Positions 26,674 through 34,584 of a DNA stretch of 64,000 bases are shown here, in pieces. How positions within the stretch are numbered: position 1 is the first letter of the stretch; each line of letters begins with the position of its first letter. The position numbers and the translations under genes are program-made. The DNA comes from Sphingomonadales bacterium 39-57-19 (GTDB lineage Bacteria > Pseudomonadota > Alphaproteobacteria > Sphingomonadales > Sphingomonadaceae). Under the pieces are notes generated by a model. The model was not told the origin of the DNA, searched no databases, and was given only the letters and a program-made list of their open reading frames with translations. The DNA lies in contig NCJG01000002.1 of assembly GCA_002282385.1 (NCBI GenBank), forward strand, positions 186,001 through 250,000, in the 5' to 3' direction.

Positions 26674-27470
26674 GCATTCGTACAATATTGGTCGACGATG
26701 AAAAGCTGGCGATCCAAGGCCTTGAATTAAGGCTGCAGCCGTTCGACGACATCGAAATCGTCGCGACCTGCCACAATGGCCGTGAAGCCATTCGCAAGAT
26801 TAAAACGCTGAAACCCGATTTGGTGTTTCTCGACATTCAGATGCCGGGATTTGATGGTTTTTCGGTTGTTCAGGGCGTTATGGATATTGATCCGCCGCTG
26901 TTCGTCTTTGTGACGGCCTATTCGGAACATGCGATTAAGGCGTTCGAAGCGCAGGCGATCGATTATCTCATGAAGCCGGTCGAGCCGGAACGTCTTGCCG
27001 ACACCATGGACCGTGTGCGCAGCAGGCTTGCTGACAAGCGCACATCGGATGAGTTGGACAGGCTTCGTACCGTTATCAACGAAGTCGCGCCGGATGCTGC
27101 TGACAATCTGAGTTCGATTGACGATGACTTGGCGTCAACGCGGTTTGAAAAGCTTATCAATATCAAAGATCGCGGCCAGATTTTCCGCGTCGATGTGGAA
27201 AGCATCGAACGCATTGATGCGGCTGGCGATTATATGTGCATCTACACCGCCGACAACTCGCTCATCCTGCGCGAGACCATGAAGGATCTGGAAAAACGCC
27301 TCGATCCACGCACGTTCCAGCGCGTCCACCGTTCGACAATTGTCAATTTGGATCAGGTGCGGCAGGTGAAGCCGCATACGAACGGCGAATGCTTCCTTGT
27401 GCTTGAATCTGGCGCACAGGTGAAAGTCAGCCGTTCATATCGTGACGTCGTAGCCAGGTTTGTGCATTAA
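26670..27470 (+). CDS. LytTR-family response regulator
   Basis: A 266-residue two-domain regulator. The receiver (1 to about 120) has the acidic pair DD at 9-10, phosphoacceptor Asp55 in LVFLDIQMPG, and the conserved lysine in YLMKPVEPER. The LytTR DNA-binding domain occupies about 160-264, with IERIDAAGDYMCIYTADNS and RTFQRVHRSTIVNL. Partner of the upstream kinase by overlap. LytTR regulators usually bind pairs of short direct repeats; I saw no convincing pair in the flanking promoters. The dienelactone-hydrolase-like gene follows 11 bases later and may belong to the same transcript. Confidence 0.93.
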   Translation: MSIRTILVDDEKLAIQGLELRLQPFDDIEIVATCHNGREAIRKIKTLKPDLVFLDIQMPGFDGFSVVQGVMDIDPPLFVFVTAYSEHAIKAFEAQAIDYLMKPVEPERLADTMDRVRSRLADKRTSDELDRLRTVINEVAPDAADNLSSIDDDLASTRFEKLINIKDRGQIFRVDVESIERIDAAGDYMCIYTADNSLILRETMKDLEKRLDPRTFQRVHRSTIVNLDQVRQVKPHTNGECFLVLESGAQVKVSRSYRDVVARFVH

Positions 27471-27481
27471 GGAGAATGAGG

Positions 27482-28387
27482 ATGGCAGACGCCGATACAT
27501 CACCGCGCATGAAGGCCAGTGACTTCCATCCTTATATTCTTGAAATCTTTGATGGCTATGTCCACGGCAAACTGACCAGGCGTGAATTCATTCGCGAAGC
27601 CGCTAAATTCGCGGCTGCGGGCGTAACCGGCCTTATGATACTCAACCAGTTGCAGCCGGATTATGCTTTGGCGCAGCAAGTGAAAGCGGACGATCCCGAA
27701 ATCGTCACGTCGCGGGTGACAGTCCAAAGCCCCGATGGGCATGGCACCATCAGCGGGCTGCTGGCGCGACCAGCCAAGGCAAGCGGCAAGTTGCCCGCGG
27801 TATTGGTGATTCACGAGAATCGCGGGTTGAACCCGTATATCGAAGATGTCGTGCGTCGTCTGGCAAAGGCCGGCTATATGGCGTTTGGCCCCGATGGCCT
27901 GTCATCGCTTGGCGGCTATCCGGGCAATGACGAAAAAGGCCGTGAGCTTCAGGCAAAGCTGAACCCCGGCAAATTATTGGAAGACTTTTTCGCCAGCTTT
28001 GAATTCCTGCGCGATCATGCCGACAGCACAAGCAAGGTTGGCGCGGTGGGTTTTTGTTATGGTGGCGGTGTCTGCAATGCGTTGGCCGTTGCTTATCCGG
28101 AAATGGCTGCGTCCGTGCCATATTATGGTCGGCAGCCAACTGCGGCCGAGGTTCCTTTTATTAAGGCGCCGCTGTTGATCCATTATGCCGAGGCCGACGA
28201 GCGGATCAACGCAGGCTGGCTCCCCTATCAGGCAGGGCTCATTTCGAACCAGAAGGCGTTTCAGGTGCATTTCTATCCGGGTACGCAACATGGCTTCCAC
28301 AATGACAGCACACCCCGTTTTGACAAAGCAGCGGCGGACTTGTCTTGGGCCCGCACGCTCGCGTTTTTCGGGAAAAATCTGCGTTAG
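27482..28387 (+). CDS. Exported dienelactone-hydrolase-family protein
   Basis: A 301-residue alpha/beta hydrolase. Residues 32-37 (TRREFI) followed by a hydrophobic stretch look like a Tat signal, preceded by an unusually long n-region. The hydrolase domain has the nucleophile elbow GFCYGGG with cysteine as nucleophile, as in dienelactone hydrolase, Asp in YAEADERI, and His in GTQHGFHND. Dienelactone hydrolase opens cyclic enol lactones in aromatic breakdown, but exported paralogues of this type have unknown substrates. GGAG lies seven bases before the ATG at 27482. Likely co-transcribed with the kinase/regulator pair. Its stop overlaps that of tadA in TTAG. Confidence 0.85.
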   Translation: MADADTSPRMKASDFHPYILEIFDGYVHGKLTRREFIREAAKFAAAGVTGLMILNQLQPDYALAQQVKADDPEIVTSRVTVQSPDGHGTISGLLARPAKASGKLPAVLVIHENRGLNPYIEDVVRRLAKAGYMAFGPDGLSSLGGYPGNDEKGRELQAKLNPGKLLEDFFASFEFLRDHADSTSKVGAVGFCYGGGVCNALAVAYPEMAASVPYYGRQPTAAEVPFIKAPLLIHYAEADERINAGWLPYQAGLISNQKAFQVHFYPGTQHGFHNDSTPRFDKAAADLSWARTLAFFGKNLR

Positions 28388-28839
28388 CGCCGGTCTTTGA
28401 AAAACGCCTGTAGCAGTTCTGTCGATTCGTCGGCGGATATGCCAGAATATATTTCGGGGCGATGATGCACCGTGGGCTGTTCAAATAAGCGCGGACCATG
28501 CGCCACAGCGCCGCCTTTGGGGTCCTCAGCGCCATAATAGAGGCGGGCGATGCGTGAGTGGGCGATCGCGCCTGCACACATCGCGCAGGGCTCCAGCGTC
28601 ACCCAAAGGTCGCATCCCGTGAGCCGGTCATTGCCAAGATGCGCCGCAGCGGCGCGGATAGCGAGGATTTCGGCGTGGGCAGTGGGGTCGTGATGCTCAA
28701 GCGGACGGTTGGCGCCACGGCCAATAATGACCCCATCCTTGACGACAATCGCGCCAACGGGCACTTCGCCTTGCGCGGCGGCTGCCTGCGCCAAGTTGAG
28801 CGCTTCGTTCATCATTTCGCGGGCTTTGGACAAGGGCAT
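28384..28839 (-). CDS. tadA: tRNA-specific adenosine deaminase
   Basis: A 151-residue zinc deaminase that converts A34 of tRNA-Arg(ACG) to inosine. The zinc and catalytic motifs are intact: HAE (His55, Glu57) and PCAMC (Cys85, Cys88), with ARLYYGAEDPKGGAV following. Family length. The start at 28839 has no strong Shine-Dalgarno sequence; its first residues (MPLSKAREMMNEAL) fit the family. It is the only gene on its strand here and converges on the hydrolase gene with a four-base stop overlap. Confidence 0.94.
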   Translation of the reverse strand: MPLSKAREMMNEALNLAQAAAAQGEVPVGAIVVKDGVIIGRGANRPLEHHDPTAHAEILAIRAAAAHLGNDRLTGCDLWVTLEPCAMCAGAIAHSRIARLYYGAEDPKGGAVAHGPRLFEQPTVHHRPEIYSGISADESTELLQAFFKDRR

Positions 28840-28969
28840 GTTAGTTTGCTAGCGTAGATTACTGCTTTTGACCACACATCGGCTTGACCTTTTCGGTGTG
28901 GAGCGTTAGGGGCAGCGACTTTCGCGGAACAGTGATTCCGCATACACTTTTTTATACAGGACATACATC

Positions 28970-29260
28970 ATGGCGCGCATCTGCGAACTCACCGGTAAAG
29001 GCCGTCTGGTCGGCAACAATGTGAGCCACGCCAACAACAAAACCAAGCGTACATTCCTTCCTAACTTGCAGAATGTCACTTTGTTGTCGGATGCCCTTGA
29101 GCAGGGCTACAAGTTCCGCGTTTCGACCCACGGTCTGCGTTCGGTTGAGCATGTTGGCGGTCTCGACAACTGGTTGTTGAAGACTTCGGACGAGAAGCTC
29201 TCGACCAACGCGCGCAAGGTGAAAAAAGAAATCGCCAAGAAGCAAAAAGCTGCGGCGTAA
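28970..29260 (+). CDS. rpmB: 50S ribosomal protein L28
   Basis: A 96-residue L28 of the alphaproteobacterial type, with [18 protein letters not shown] and [15 protein letters not shown] and a basic C-terminus ([12 protein letters not shown]). It binds 23S rRNA in the large subunit. AGGA precedes the ATG, and a TTGACC at 28884-28889 could be a -35 box, although no good -10 follows. A hairpin lies directly after the stop. Monocistronic, as is common for this gene in the group. Confidence 0.97.
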   Translation: MARICELTGKGRLVGNNVSHANNKTKRTFLPNLQNVTLLSDALEQGYKFRVSTHGLRSVEHVGGLDNWLLKTSDEKLSTNARKVKKEIAKKQKAAA

Positions 29261-29267
29261 GCCTGAC

Positions 29268-29283
29268 GGCTGCTTTTGCAGCC
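29268..29283 (+). terminator. rpmB terminator hairpin
   Basis: GGCTGC (29268-29273) pairs with GCAGCC (29278-29283) around a TTTT loop, followed by TTTA. It sits between rpmB and the converging esterase gene. The U-tract is short, so efficiency is uncertain. Confidence 0.6.
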
Positions 29284-29288
29284 TTTAG

Positions 29289-30314
29289 CTAAAGCGAATC
29301 AAAGCCGGGGGCAGTCAATGTCTCCGGTTTTTTCTTGTCCGGGTCAGACGGCAACCGGAACTTCATCAATATCGTCCGTTGAAAAATGCTGAAATTATTG
29401 TCGGAAACAAGCCAGAGGTAAATCTGCGGTCCCTGGTTCGTGACAGCAATGCCTTCCATATTGTCGACCAACAACGGAGACGCCAGCGAAGCGATTACCG
29501 TTCCCGCGGCGACCGCGCTCGTGCTGATGTCATTTGGGTTGAACACCGATATTTTCGCGGAAAAACCTTGCGGAAATCCAATCGAACGATTGACCAATGC
29601 GATTCGTCCGTCGGGCAACTGCACGCCGTCCGTGACGCGGTATCCCGCGGGCGGACGAAAGCGGAACTGGGTGATGTCGCTACCCGGCTCCACTGGGTCG
29701 CCGGAAAACAGCAGCGCAGGGTGCGTCCCGTCGTCTACGCTTTCGGCGATAATGATGAACTGGCCGTACTTAAGCCGGATCAGGCTTTCTGCGCCTTTAT
29801 TCTTTGGCCAGTTCTGCATGGCCGCTGGGCGCACAATGCCAGTAGAATGCGCAAAGGAACCGGAATAGCGCCGAATGGCGTGATGCGCCTCAAAGCTTAC
29901 CCAAAACTGATCGCTGTCGGGGTCATAGGCAATGCCTTCGCTGTCGCGATCCTTATAGTTGGTCTCTGGTCCGTTTAAGTTAGGGAGCGGCGCGATAAAC
30001 GGCCGATTTGTGCTGGCATGATTTGTAAGTCCAAATCCAATTATCGTGCCGGCATCGCCTATGCCAACAAAGCTGCCATCCTTGAGTGCCGTCAGCGCGG
30101 ACATTCCGCCGAAGTCACCATTTCGGCTGTGCAGTTCCCATGCCGCTATAAACTCCAGTTCCCCCACCTTGCGCATGGCCGGATTGTCCAGATTGAGCGC
30201 CAGTGGCTTGAGCGTGATATCTTGGCTGTCACTTGGATAAATCGTCCTTACGCCGCCAACAGCGACACATGCGAGACCGATGCCCAGTGCAAGACGCTTA
30301 ATCTTCGGTGACAT
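29289..30314 (-). CDS. Exported esterase-like/phytase-like beta-propeller protein
   Basis: A 341-residue protein with an N-terminal signal (LALGIGLACVAVGG) and the 'esterase-like activity of phytase' domain. GGMSALTALKDGSFVGIGD opens the domain, DRDSEGIAYDPDSDQFWVS follows, and VDNMEGIAVTN comes near the end; these SG/EG-I segments mark propeller blades. The domain is common in alphaproteobacteria, and a phosphoesterase activity is only presumed from the family name. GGGAG lies four bases before the ATG at 30314, chosen over the codon at 30338. It is divergent from the glycine-zipper gene. Confidence 0.8.
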   Translation of the reverse strand: MSPKIKRLALGIGLACVAVGGVRTIYPSDSQDITLKPLALNLDNPAMRKVGELEFIAAWELHSRNGDFGGMSALTALKDGSFVGIGDAGTIIGFGLTNHASTNRPFIAPLPNLNGPETNYKDRDSEGIAYDPDSDQFWVSFEAHHAIRRYSGSFAHSTGIVRPAAMQNWPKNKGAESLIRLKYGQFIIIAESVDDGTHPALLFSGDPVEPGSDITQFRFRPPAGYRVTDGVQLPDGRIALVNRSIGFPQGFSAKISVFNPNDISTSAVAAGTVIASLASPLLVDNMEGIAVTNQGPQIYLWLVSDNNFSIFQRTILMKFRLPSDPDKKKPETLTAPGFDSL

Positions 30315-30477
30315 ACAACTCCCACGCGCGTTCATCATTTACGGGCTGAATATGAACAAGCGATAACAGACACATTCAGCATTCGGTCAATCACGCATGT
30401 TCATAAGGCAATTATTGGCAAAGCAAATCGCCGAATTGCCCAATGTGGGCCAGACCGGAAAATAAGGAGTATCGAAC

Positions 30478-30855
30478 GTGAGAAATTTGAAAAAAAGCAT
30501 CGGTGCGCTGGTACTTGCAGCTACGGCCGTAACCGGATTTTCTGCCACACCAGCTTTGGCCCGTCATGGCAATGATGATGGTTATTACAGCCGCGGTGAC
30601 CGTTATGACCGATATGACCGTCGCGAATATCGTCGTGGTGACCGCTATTATCGCAACAATGCCTATCGCGGCAATGCGCGTTGCGACAAGGGCACAGGCG
30701 GCACCATCATTGGCGTAGTTGCAGGCGGTCTGCTTGGGAACGAAGTTGCCCGCCGTGGCAACAAAACCGAAGGCGGCATCATCGGTGCAGCCGTAGGCGC
30801 CTTGGCCGGCCGTGCAATCGACAAGTCGGACAGCAATTGCCGCCGCTACCGTTAA
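30478..30855 (+). CDS. Secreted glycine-zipper (2TM) protein
   Basis: A 125-residue exported protein. A signal peptide ends near PALA (about residue 28), then an Arg/Tyr/Asp-rich region with repeated DRYDRYDR-type units, then a glycine-zipper membrane hairpin (GGTIIGVVAGGLLGNEVA and GGIIGAAVGALAGRAID). Two cysteines (RCDKG, NCRRY) flank the zipper. Such proteins sit in the outer membrane or envelope and are often stress-linked; the function of this one is unknown. The start is a GTG with AAGGAG at suitable spacing. A strong terminator follows. Confidence 0.8.
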   Translation: MRNLKKSIGALVLAATAVTGFSATPALARHGNDDGYYSRGDRYDRYDRREYRRGDRYYRNNAYRGNARCDKGTGGTIIGVVAGGLLGNEVARRGNKTEGGIIGAAVGALAGRAIDKSDSNCRRYR

Positions 30856-30918
30856 AATAACAGCATTTCATCCGGATGTGATCCCTGAACCTCATTCACA
30901 TCTGGACGGAACGGTCGA

Positions 30919-30934
30919 TCAGGCGATAGCCTGA
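30919..30934 (+). other. Hairpin downstream of the glycine-zipper gene
   Basis: TCAGGC (30919-30924) pairs with GCCTGA (30929-30934) around GATA. It precedes the intrinsic terminator at 30943 and probably belongs to the same 3' end. Confidence 0.35.
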
Positions 30935-30942
30935 CGATCATG

Positions 30943-30972
30943 AGCCAGCCTTCATCCGAGGGCTGGCTTTTT
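30943..30972 (+). terminator. Rho-independent terminator of the glycine-zipper gene
   Basis: AGCCAGCC (30943-30950) pairs with GGCTGGCT (30961-30968) over a ten-base loop and is followed by five T (30968-30972). This is the clearest classical terminator on the + strand of the window. Confidence 0.85.
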
Positions 30973-30973
30973 C

Positions 30974-30987
30974 GTTTCAACTGAAAC
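30974..30987. promoter_or_regulatory. Possible operator before putA
   Basis: GTTTCA (30974-30979) and TGAAAC (30982-30987) form a 6-2-6 inverted repeat between the upstream terminator and putA. PutA here lacks its own DNA-binding domain, so a separate regulator (an Lrp/AsnC-type PutR in other alphaproteobacteria) would be needed. Binding is speculative. Confidence 0.3.
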
Positions 30988-31022
30988 TTGTCTGCATGCG
31001 CTTTATCCGGCAAAGCGCGGCA

Positions 31023-33992
31023 ATGACTTCATCACTCGAATCCGCACGAACTGCCATCCGGCCCTTTCATCGCAAGTCTGAACCAGAAGTGCTCGCCCCA
31101 TTGGTGGTCACTGCTGCTGTTGATGGCACCGCGCGCGCCGAAGTTGTGCGCACCGCGCGGACCCTGCTGGCCGATTTGCGCCAGGTGCAAGCCGACGGTT
31201 GGGTGAACCAGTTTCTGCAGGAATATCGTCTCGGAACGGAGGAGGGCACGGCGCTCCTTTCGCTTGCGGAGGCGTTTTTGCGCGTGCCCGATCCCCAGAC
31301 GGCTGATCTGTTGATTGCCGACAAGCTGACCGAAGCGGAATGGGGCAACCATAAGGGGCAGTCGTCGAGCTTGCTGGTGAACAGCGCGACTTGGGGGCTT
31401 GTTCTCGGCAAAGCGGTTCTGGGTGACAGCACAAGCACGTTGAAACGCCTGATTGCAAAGGCAGGCGAGCCATTTGTGCGTCAGGCCGTTGGCGCGGCGA
31501 TGCGGCTCATGGGCCAAGTTTTCGTAATGGGCCGCGATATTGACGAAGCCATCAAGCGGATGGAATCAAAAGACAATCGTGGGTTTACCGCGAGTTTCGA
31601 TATGCTTGGGGAAGCTGCGCGTACCAAAAATGACGCAGAACGATATTTCGAATCCTACGCCGCGGCCATCGCAGCCGTCGGTCGCAATGCGGCGCGCGGT
31701 CATAGCGTTTCTGTGAAGCTGTCGGCGCTGCACCCGCGATACGAAACTGCGCAGAGTGCAACATGTGTTCCAGAACTGGCCGATATGATCACGCAATTGG
31801 CGCGTTCCGCTGCCTCGCTCGGCGTGCAGCTCACCATTGATGCCGAAGAAGCCGCGCGTCTGGAAATGAGCCTCGACATTATTGAGCGCGTCGCCCGTGA
31901 TCGTGCACTGCGCGGCTGGGATGGCTTAGGCATGGCGGTGCAAGCCTATTCCAAACGCGCCCGTCCCGTCATCGGCTGGGCCAATGCATTGGGCCATGAC
32001 ACGTCCCGCATCATGCAAGTGCGCCTTGTCAAAGGTGCCTATTGGGACAGCGAGATCAAACATGCGCAGGAACGGGGACTGACCGACTTCCCATTGTTTA
32101 CCCGCAAGCCGGCGACGGACGTATCATACCTTGCGTGCGCCAAAGATATGTTTGAAGCCGCCAAAATTCGCCCTGCATTTGCAACGCATAACGCGCTTAC
32201 CGTCGCGACGATTTTGCAGTGGGCCGGGGACAATCGCGATTTTGAATTTCAACGCCTGCATGGAATGGGCGAAGGGCTGTTTGAACGCCTTGTGCGCGAA
32301 GAAGGCTACCAGTGCCGCACCTACGCGCCGGTGGGCGGACATCGCGATTTGCTCGCCTATCTGGTCCGCCGCTTGCTGGAAAATGGCGCCAACAGCAGTT
32401 TCGTCCACCAACTGGCGGACCAATCGATCAGTGAGGACGAACTGCTCGCCGATCCGGTGGAGAAAATCATGTCTGTTGGCGGCACAGGGCATCCAGCGAT
32501 TGCAGCGCCTGCGGATCTGTTTCAGCCAGAACGAACGAATAGCCTTGGCATTGACCTTGATGATGCGGTGATTTTGCAAGAAACTGCAGCGGACATCGCG
32601 CTCCCTGTTCAATTGAGCAACCAGACAACAGCCTCACCAGAAGGTGCTGTCACGGCGGCGCTTGCCGCCTATCCGGCATGGTCAAATACCCCATCGGACG
32701 AACGCGCGGACTGTCTGGAACGACTGGCCGACCTGCTTGAGACAAACCGCAGCCGTTTAATGGCTGTTTTGGTGCAAGAGGCGCGCAAGACGATCCCCGA
32801 CGCGCTCTCCGAAGTACGCGAGGCGATTGATTTTTGCCGTTATTATGCCGCGCGCGCACGTACCGATTTAATGCCCGTTGAATTGCCCGGCCCGACGGGC
32901 GAACGAAATGTTCTGCGGCACGAAGGCAGGGGTGTTTGGGTCGCCATCGCACCGTGGAATTTCCCGCTCGCGATATTTTTGGGACAAGTGGCGGCAGCAT
33001 TGGTCACTGGCAACACCGTGGTCGCGAAGCCTGCTCCGCAAACACCCGCCATTGGGCAATACGCAGTGGCGCTGGCGCATGAAGCCGGCGTTCCTGAAGA
33101 TGTGCTCCAGATTGTTACCGGCGGTGGCGACGTTGGCGCGGCCCTGACGGGCGATGTCCGCATTGCGGGCGTGGTTTTCACTGGGTCCGTTCCGACGGCT
33201 AAGGCTATTGCGCGCAATTTGCTTGCGGACGACGCACGACCATTGGTGCCGCTGATTGCCGAAACGGGTGGCCTCAACGCCATGATTGTCGACTCCACAG
33301 CTTTGTCCGAACAAGTCGTTCGCGATATCATCATTTCTGGCTTTCAATCGGCAGGGCAGCGTTGCTCGGCGTTGCGGTTGTTGCTTCTGCAAGAGGATAT
33401 TGCAGAACATACGCTTGAGATGCTGCGCGGCGCTATGGACATGTTGAACGTTGGCGATCCTGCTGATCCCTCTACCGACATCGGACCTGTCATTGATCAG
33501 GAATCCTATGACAAGCTGATGGCCTATCGGGCCGAGGTGAAGGACAGAATAGTTCATGAGATAGACGTTCCCGCACAAGGCCTGTTTGTGCCCCCGACGG
33601 TTATTCGTCTGGACAATCTCGACGACCTGAACCGCGAATGGTTTGGCCCATTGGTGCATGTTGCAACATGGAAGGCTGGAGAGCTGGAGGCGACAGTCGC
33701 GCGGGTGAATGCCAAGGGCTTTGGTCTGACTATGGGACTGCACAGCCGGATTGCGGGCAGCAGTGCATTGGTCGAAAACCTTGCCCGCGTCGGCAATCTG
33801 TACATTAACCGGTCGATGATTGGCGCGGTTGTGGGCAGTCAGCCATTTGGTGGTGAAGGCTTATCAGGCACTGGTCCCAAAGCAGGCGGACCGCATTATT
33901 TGTTCCGCTTCTGCGCCGAACGGACGACATCTGTCGATACAACAAGCGCGGGCGGCAACGCATCGTTGCTCTCGCTTGAGGATGATAGCTGA
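31023..33992 (+). CDS. putA: Bifunctional proline dehydrogenase / L-glutamate gamma-semialdehyde dehydrogenase
   Basis: About 989 residues. An N-terminal helical segment leads into the FAD-binding proline dehydrogenase barrel (VKLSALHPRYE; RLVKGAYWDSEIKHAQERGL; FATHN). The aldehyde dehydrogenase domain occupies about 555-960, with the catalytic glutamate in IAETGGLNAMIVDS and the catalytic cysteine in SAGQRCSALRL. It converts proline to glutamate in two steps at the inner membrane. No ribbon-helix-helix domain lies at the N-terminus, so it is not its own repressor. The ATG at 31023 is chosen by fit to the family; 30996 is also in frame, and neither has a good ribosome binding site. Confidence 0.95.
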   Translation: MTSSLESARTAIRPFHRKSEPEVLAPLVVTAAVDGTARAEVVRTARTLLADLRQVQADGWVNQFLQEYRLGTEEGTALLSLAEAFLRVPDPQTADLLIADKLTEAEWGNHKGQSSSLLVNSATWGLVLGKAVLGDSTSTLKRLIAKAGEPFVRQAVGAAMRLMGQVFVMGRDIDEAIKRMESKDNRGFTASFDMLGEAARTKNDAERYFESYAAAIAAVGRNAARGHSVSVKLSALHPRYETAQSATCVPELADMITQLARSAASLGVQLTIDAEEAARLEMSLDIIERVARDRALRGWDGLGMAVQAYSKRARPVIGWANALGHDTSRIMQVRLVKGAYWDSEIKHAQERGLTDFPLFTRKPATDVSYLACAKDMFEAAKIRPAFATHNALTVATILQWAGDNRDFEFQRLHGMGEGLFERLVREEGYQCRTYAPVGGHRDLLAYLVRRLLENGANSSFVHQLADQSISEDELLADPVEKIMSVGGTGHPAIAAPADLFQPERTNSLGIDLDDAVILQETAADIALPVQLSNQTTASPEGAVTAALAAYPAWSNTPSDERADCLERLADLLETNRSRLMAVLVQEARKTIPDALSEVREAIDFCRYYAARARTDLMPVELPGPTGERNVLRHEGRGVWVAIAPWNFPLAIFLGQVAAALVTGNTVVAKPAPQTPAIGQYAVALAHEAGVPEDVLQIVTGGGDVGAALTGDVRIAGVVFTGSVPTAKAIARNLLADDARPLVPLIAETGGLNAMIVDSTALSEQVVRDIIISGFQSAGQRCSALRLLLLQEDIAEHTLEMLRGAMDMLNVGDPADPSTDIGPVIDQESYDKLMAYRAEVKDRIVHEIDVPAQGLFVPPTVIRLDNLDDLNREWFGPLVHVATWKAGELEATVARVNAKGFGLTMGLHSRIAGSSALVENLARVGNLYINRSMIGAVVGSQPFGGEGLSGTGPKAGGPHYLFRFCAERTTSVDTTSAGGNASLLSLEDDS

Positions 33993-34000
33993 TTAAAACG

Positions 34001-34210
34001 TCAGTGAATGGTTCCCAAAGTTGTGTTCGCGCTTAGCATGATGATGAGGCGTTCGATCTGGCGCCAGCGGCAGTAATGCAGATGATTGCCAACATTACGG
34101 CTCTTTATCGCGCGTTCGGCGGCTTCGATGCCCGCTTTGGGACCGAATGTGTCCATTAACGTCGTGGCTTCAGCGACGTCCCGCGGTTCGACGTAGAGCG
34201 GCAGATACAT
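34001..34210 (-). CDS. Small conserved-looking protein, unknown function
   Basis: A 69-residue protein with AERAIKSRNVGNHLHYCRWRQIERLI followed by GTIH at its end (split here as AERAIKSRNV and CRWRQIERLI). The 'HxCRWRQIERLI..L' pattern recurs, from memory, in small hypothetical proteins of sphingomonads, which is why I accept it as a gene. No signal peptide or membrane helix. The ATG at 34210 has no Shine-Dalgarno sequence, but an unusual hairpin lies 34 bases upstream. It converges on putA with eight bases between the stops. I do not know its role. Confidence 0.6.
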   Translation of the reverse strand: MYLPLYVEPRDVAEATTLMDTFGPKAGIEAAERAIKSRNVGNHLHYCRWRQIERLIIMLSANTTLGTIH

Positions 34211-34219
34211 AAAGACAGC

Positions 34220-34281
34220 GGCTTTCGATGGTTGTTTTGGGGCGCAGACGGGCCTGGGAGGACTGGCCCATCTGCAAAGCC
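34220..34281. other. Structured intergenic element
   Basis: A long hairpin pairs 34244-34254 with 34265-34275 (ten pairs and one C-A mismatch) around a ten-base loop. GGCTTT at 34220-34225 can pair with AAAGCC at 34276-34281, closing a larger structure. On the + strand the loop contains GGGAGGAC, and on the - strand TCCTCCC, an anti-Shine-Dalgarno-like sequence. On the - strand it would form part of the 5' leader of the 69-residue gene. It could be a cis element or a small RNA; no known family was recognised. Confidence 0.4.
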
Positions 34282-34387
34282 TTATTACAACTTGGGTGTC
34301 GCGTTTCCGTCAAAGCAATTGGTTAGCGCAAATTAAGCATGAACATCGGGCTTGCTAGGCTGCGGCACTTGGTGGCAAAGAGCGATT

Positions 34388-34573
34388 ATGTCTGAAACAC
34401 AAAACAATCAGCCCCGCCTTGCTGGCGGTATTTTCGTCGCTCTCGGTTTGTTAATCGGCGCTATTTTAGGTGTGGCATTGGATCAACCATCCGCCGGATT
34501 GGTTATCGGTATGGCTGTCGGCAGCATGATCGCGGTGGCGATATGGTTGTTTGATCGTAAACGAAGCACATAA
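34388..34573 (+). CDS. Small two-helix membrane protein
   Basis: A 61-residue protein: a polar start (MSETQNNQPRL), then two hydrophobic segments (AGGIFVALGLLIGAILGVAL and AGLVIGMAVGSMIAVAIWLF) joined by a short DQPS turn, then a basic end (DRKRST). Both ends should face the cytoplasm. I do not recognise a family. The start at 34388 (AAAGAG upstream) is preferred over 34352. It lies 11 bases before the sorbosone-dehydrogenase-like gene and is probably co-transcribed with it. Confidence 0.65.
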   Translation: MSETQNNQPRLAGGIFVALGLLIGAILGVALDQPSAGLVIGMAVGSMIAVAIWLFDRKRST

Positions 34574-34584
34574 GGGTCAGAAAA

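Noticed and set aside
28884-28912. TTGACC-N17-TAGGGG as an rpmB promoter
   Set aside because: The -35 is good but the -10 matches at only two positions; not strong enough to list as a feature.
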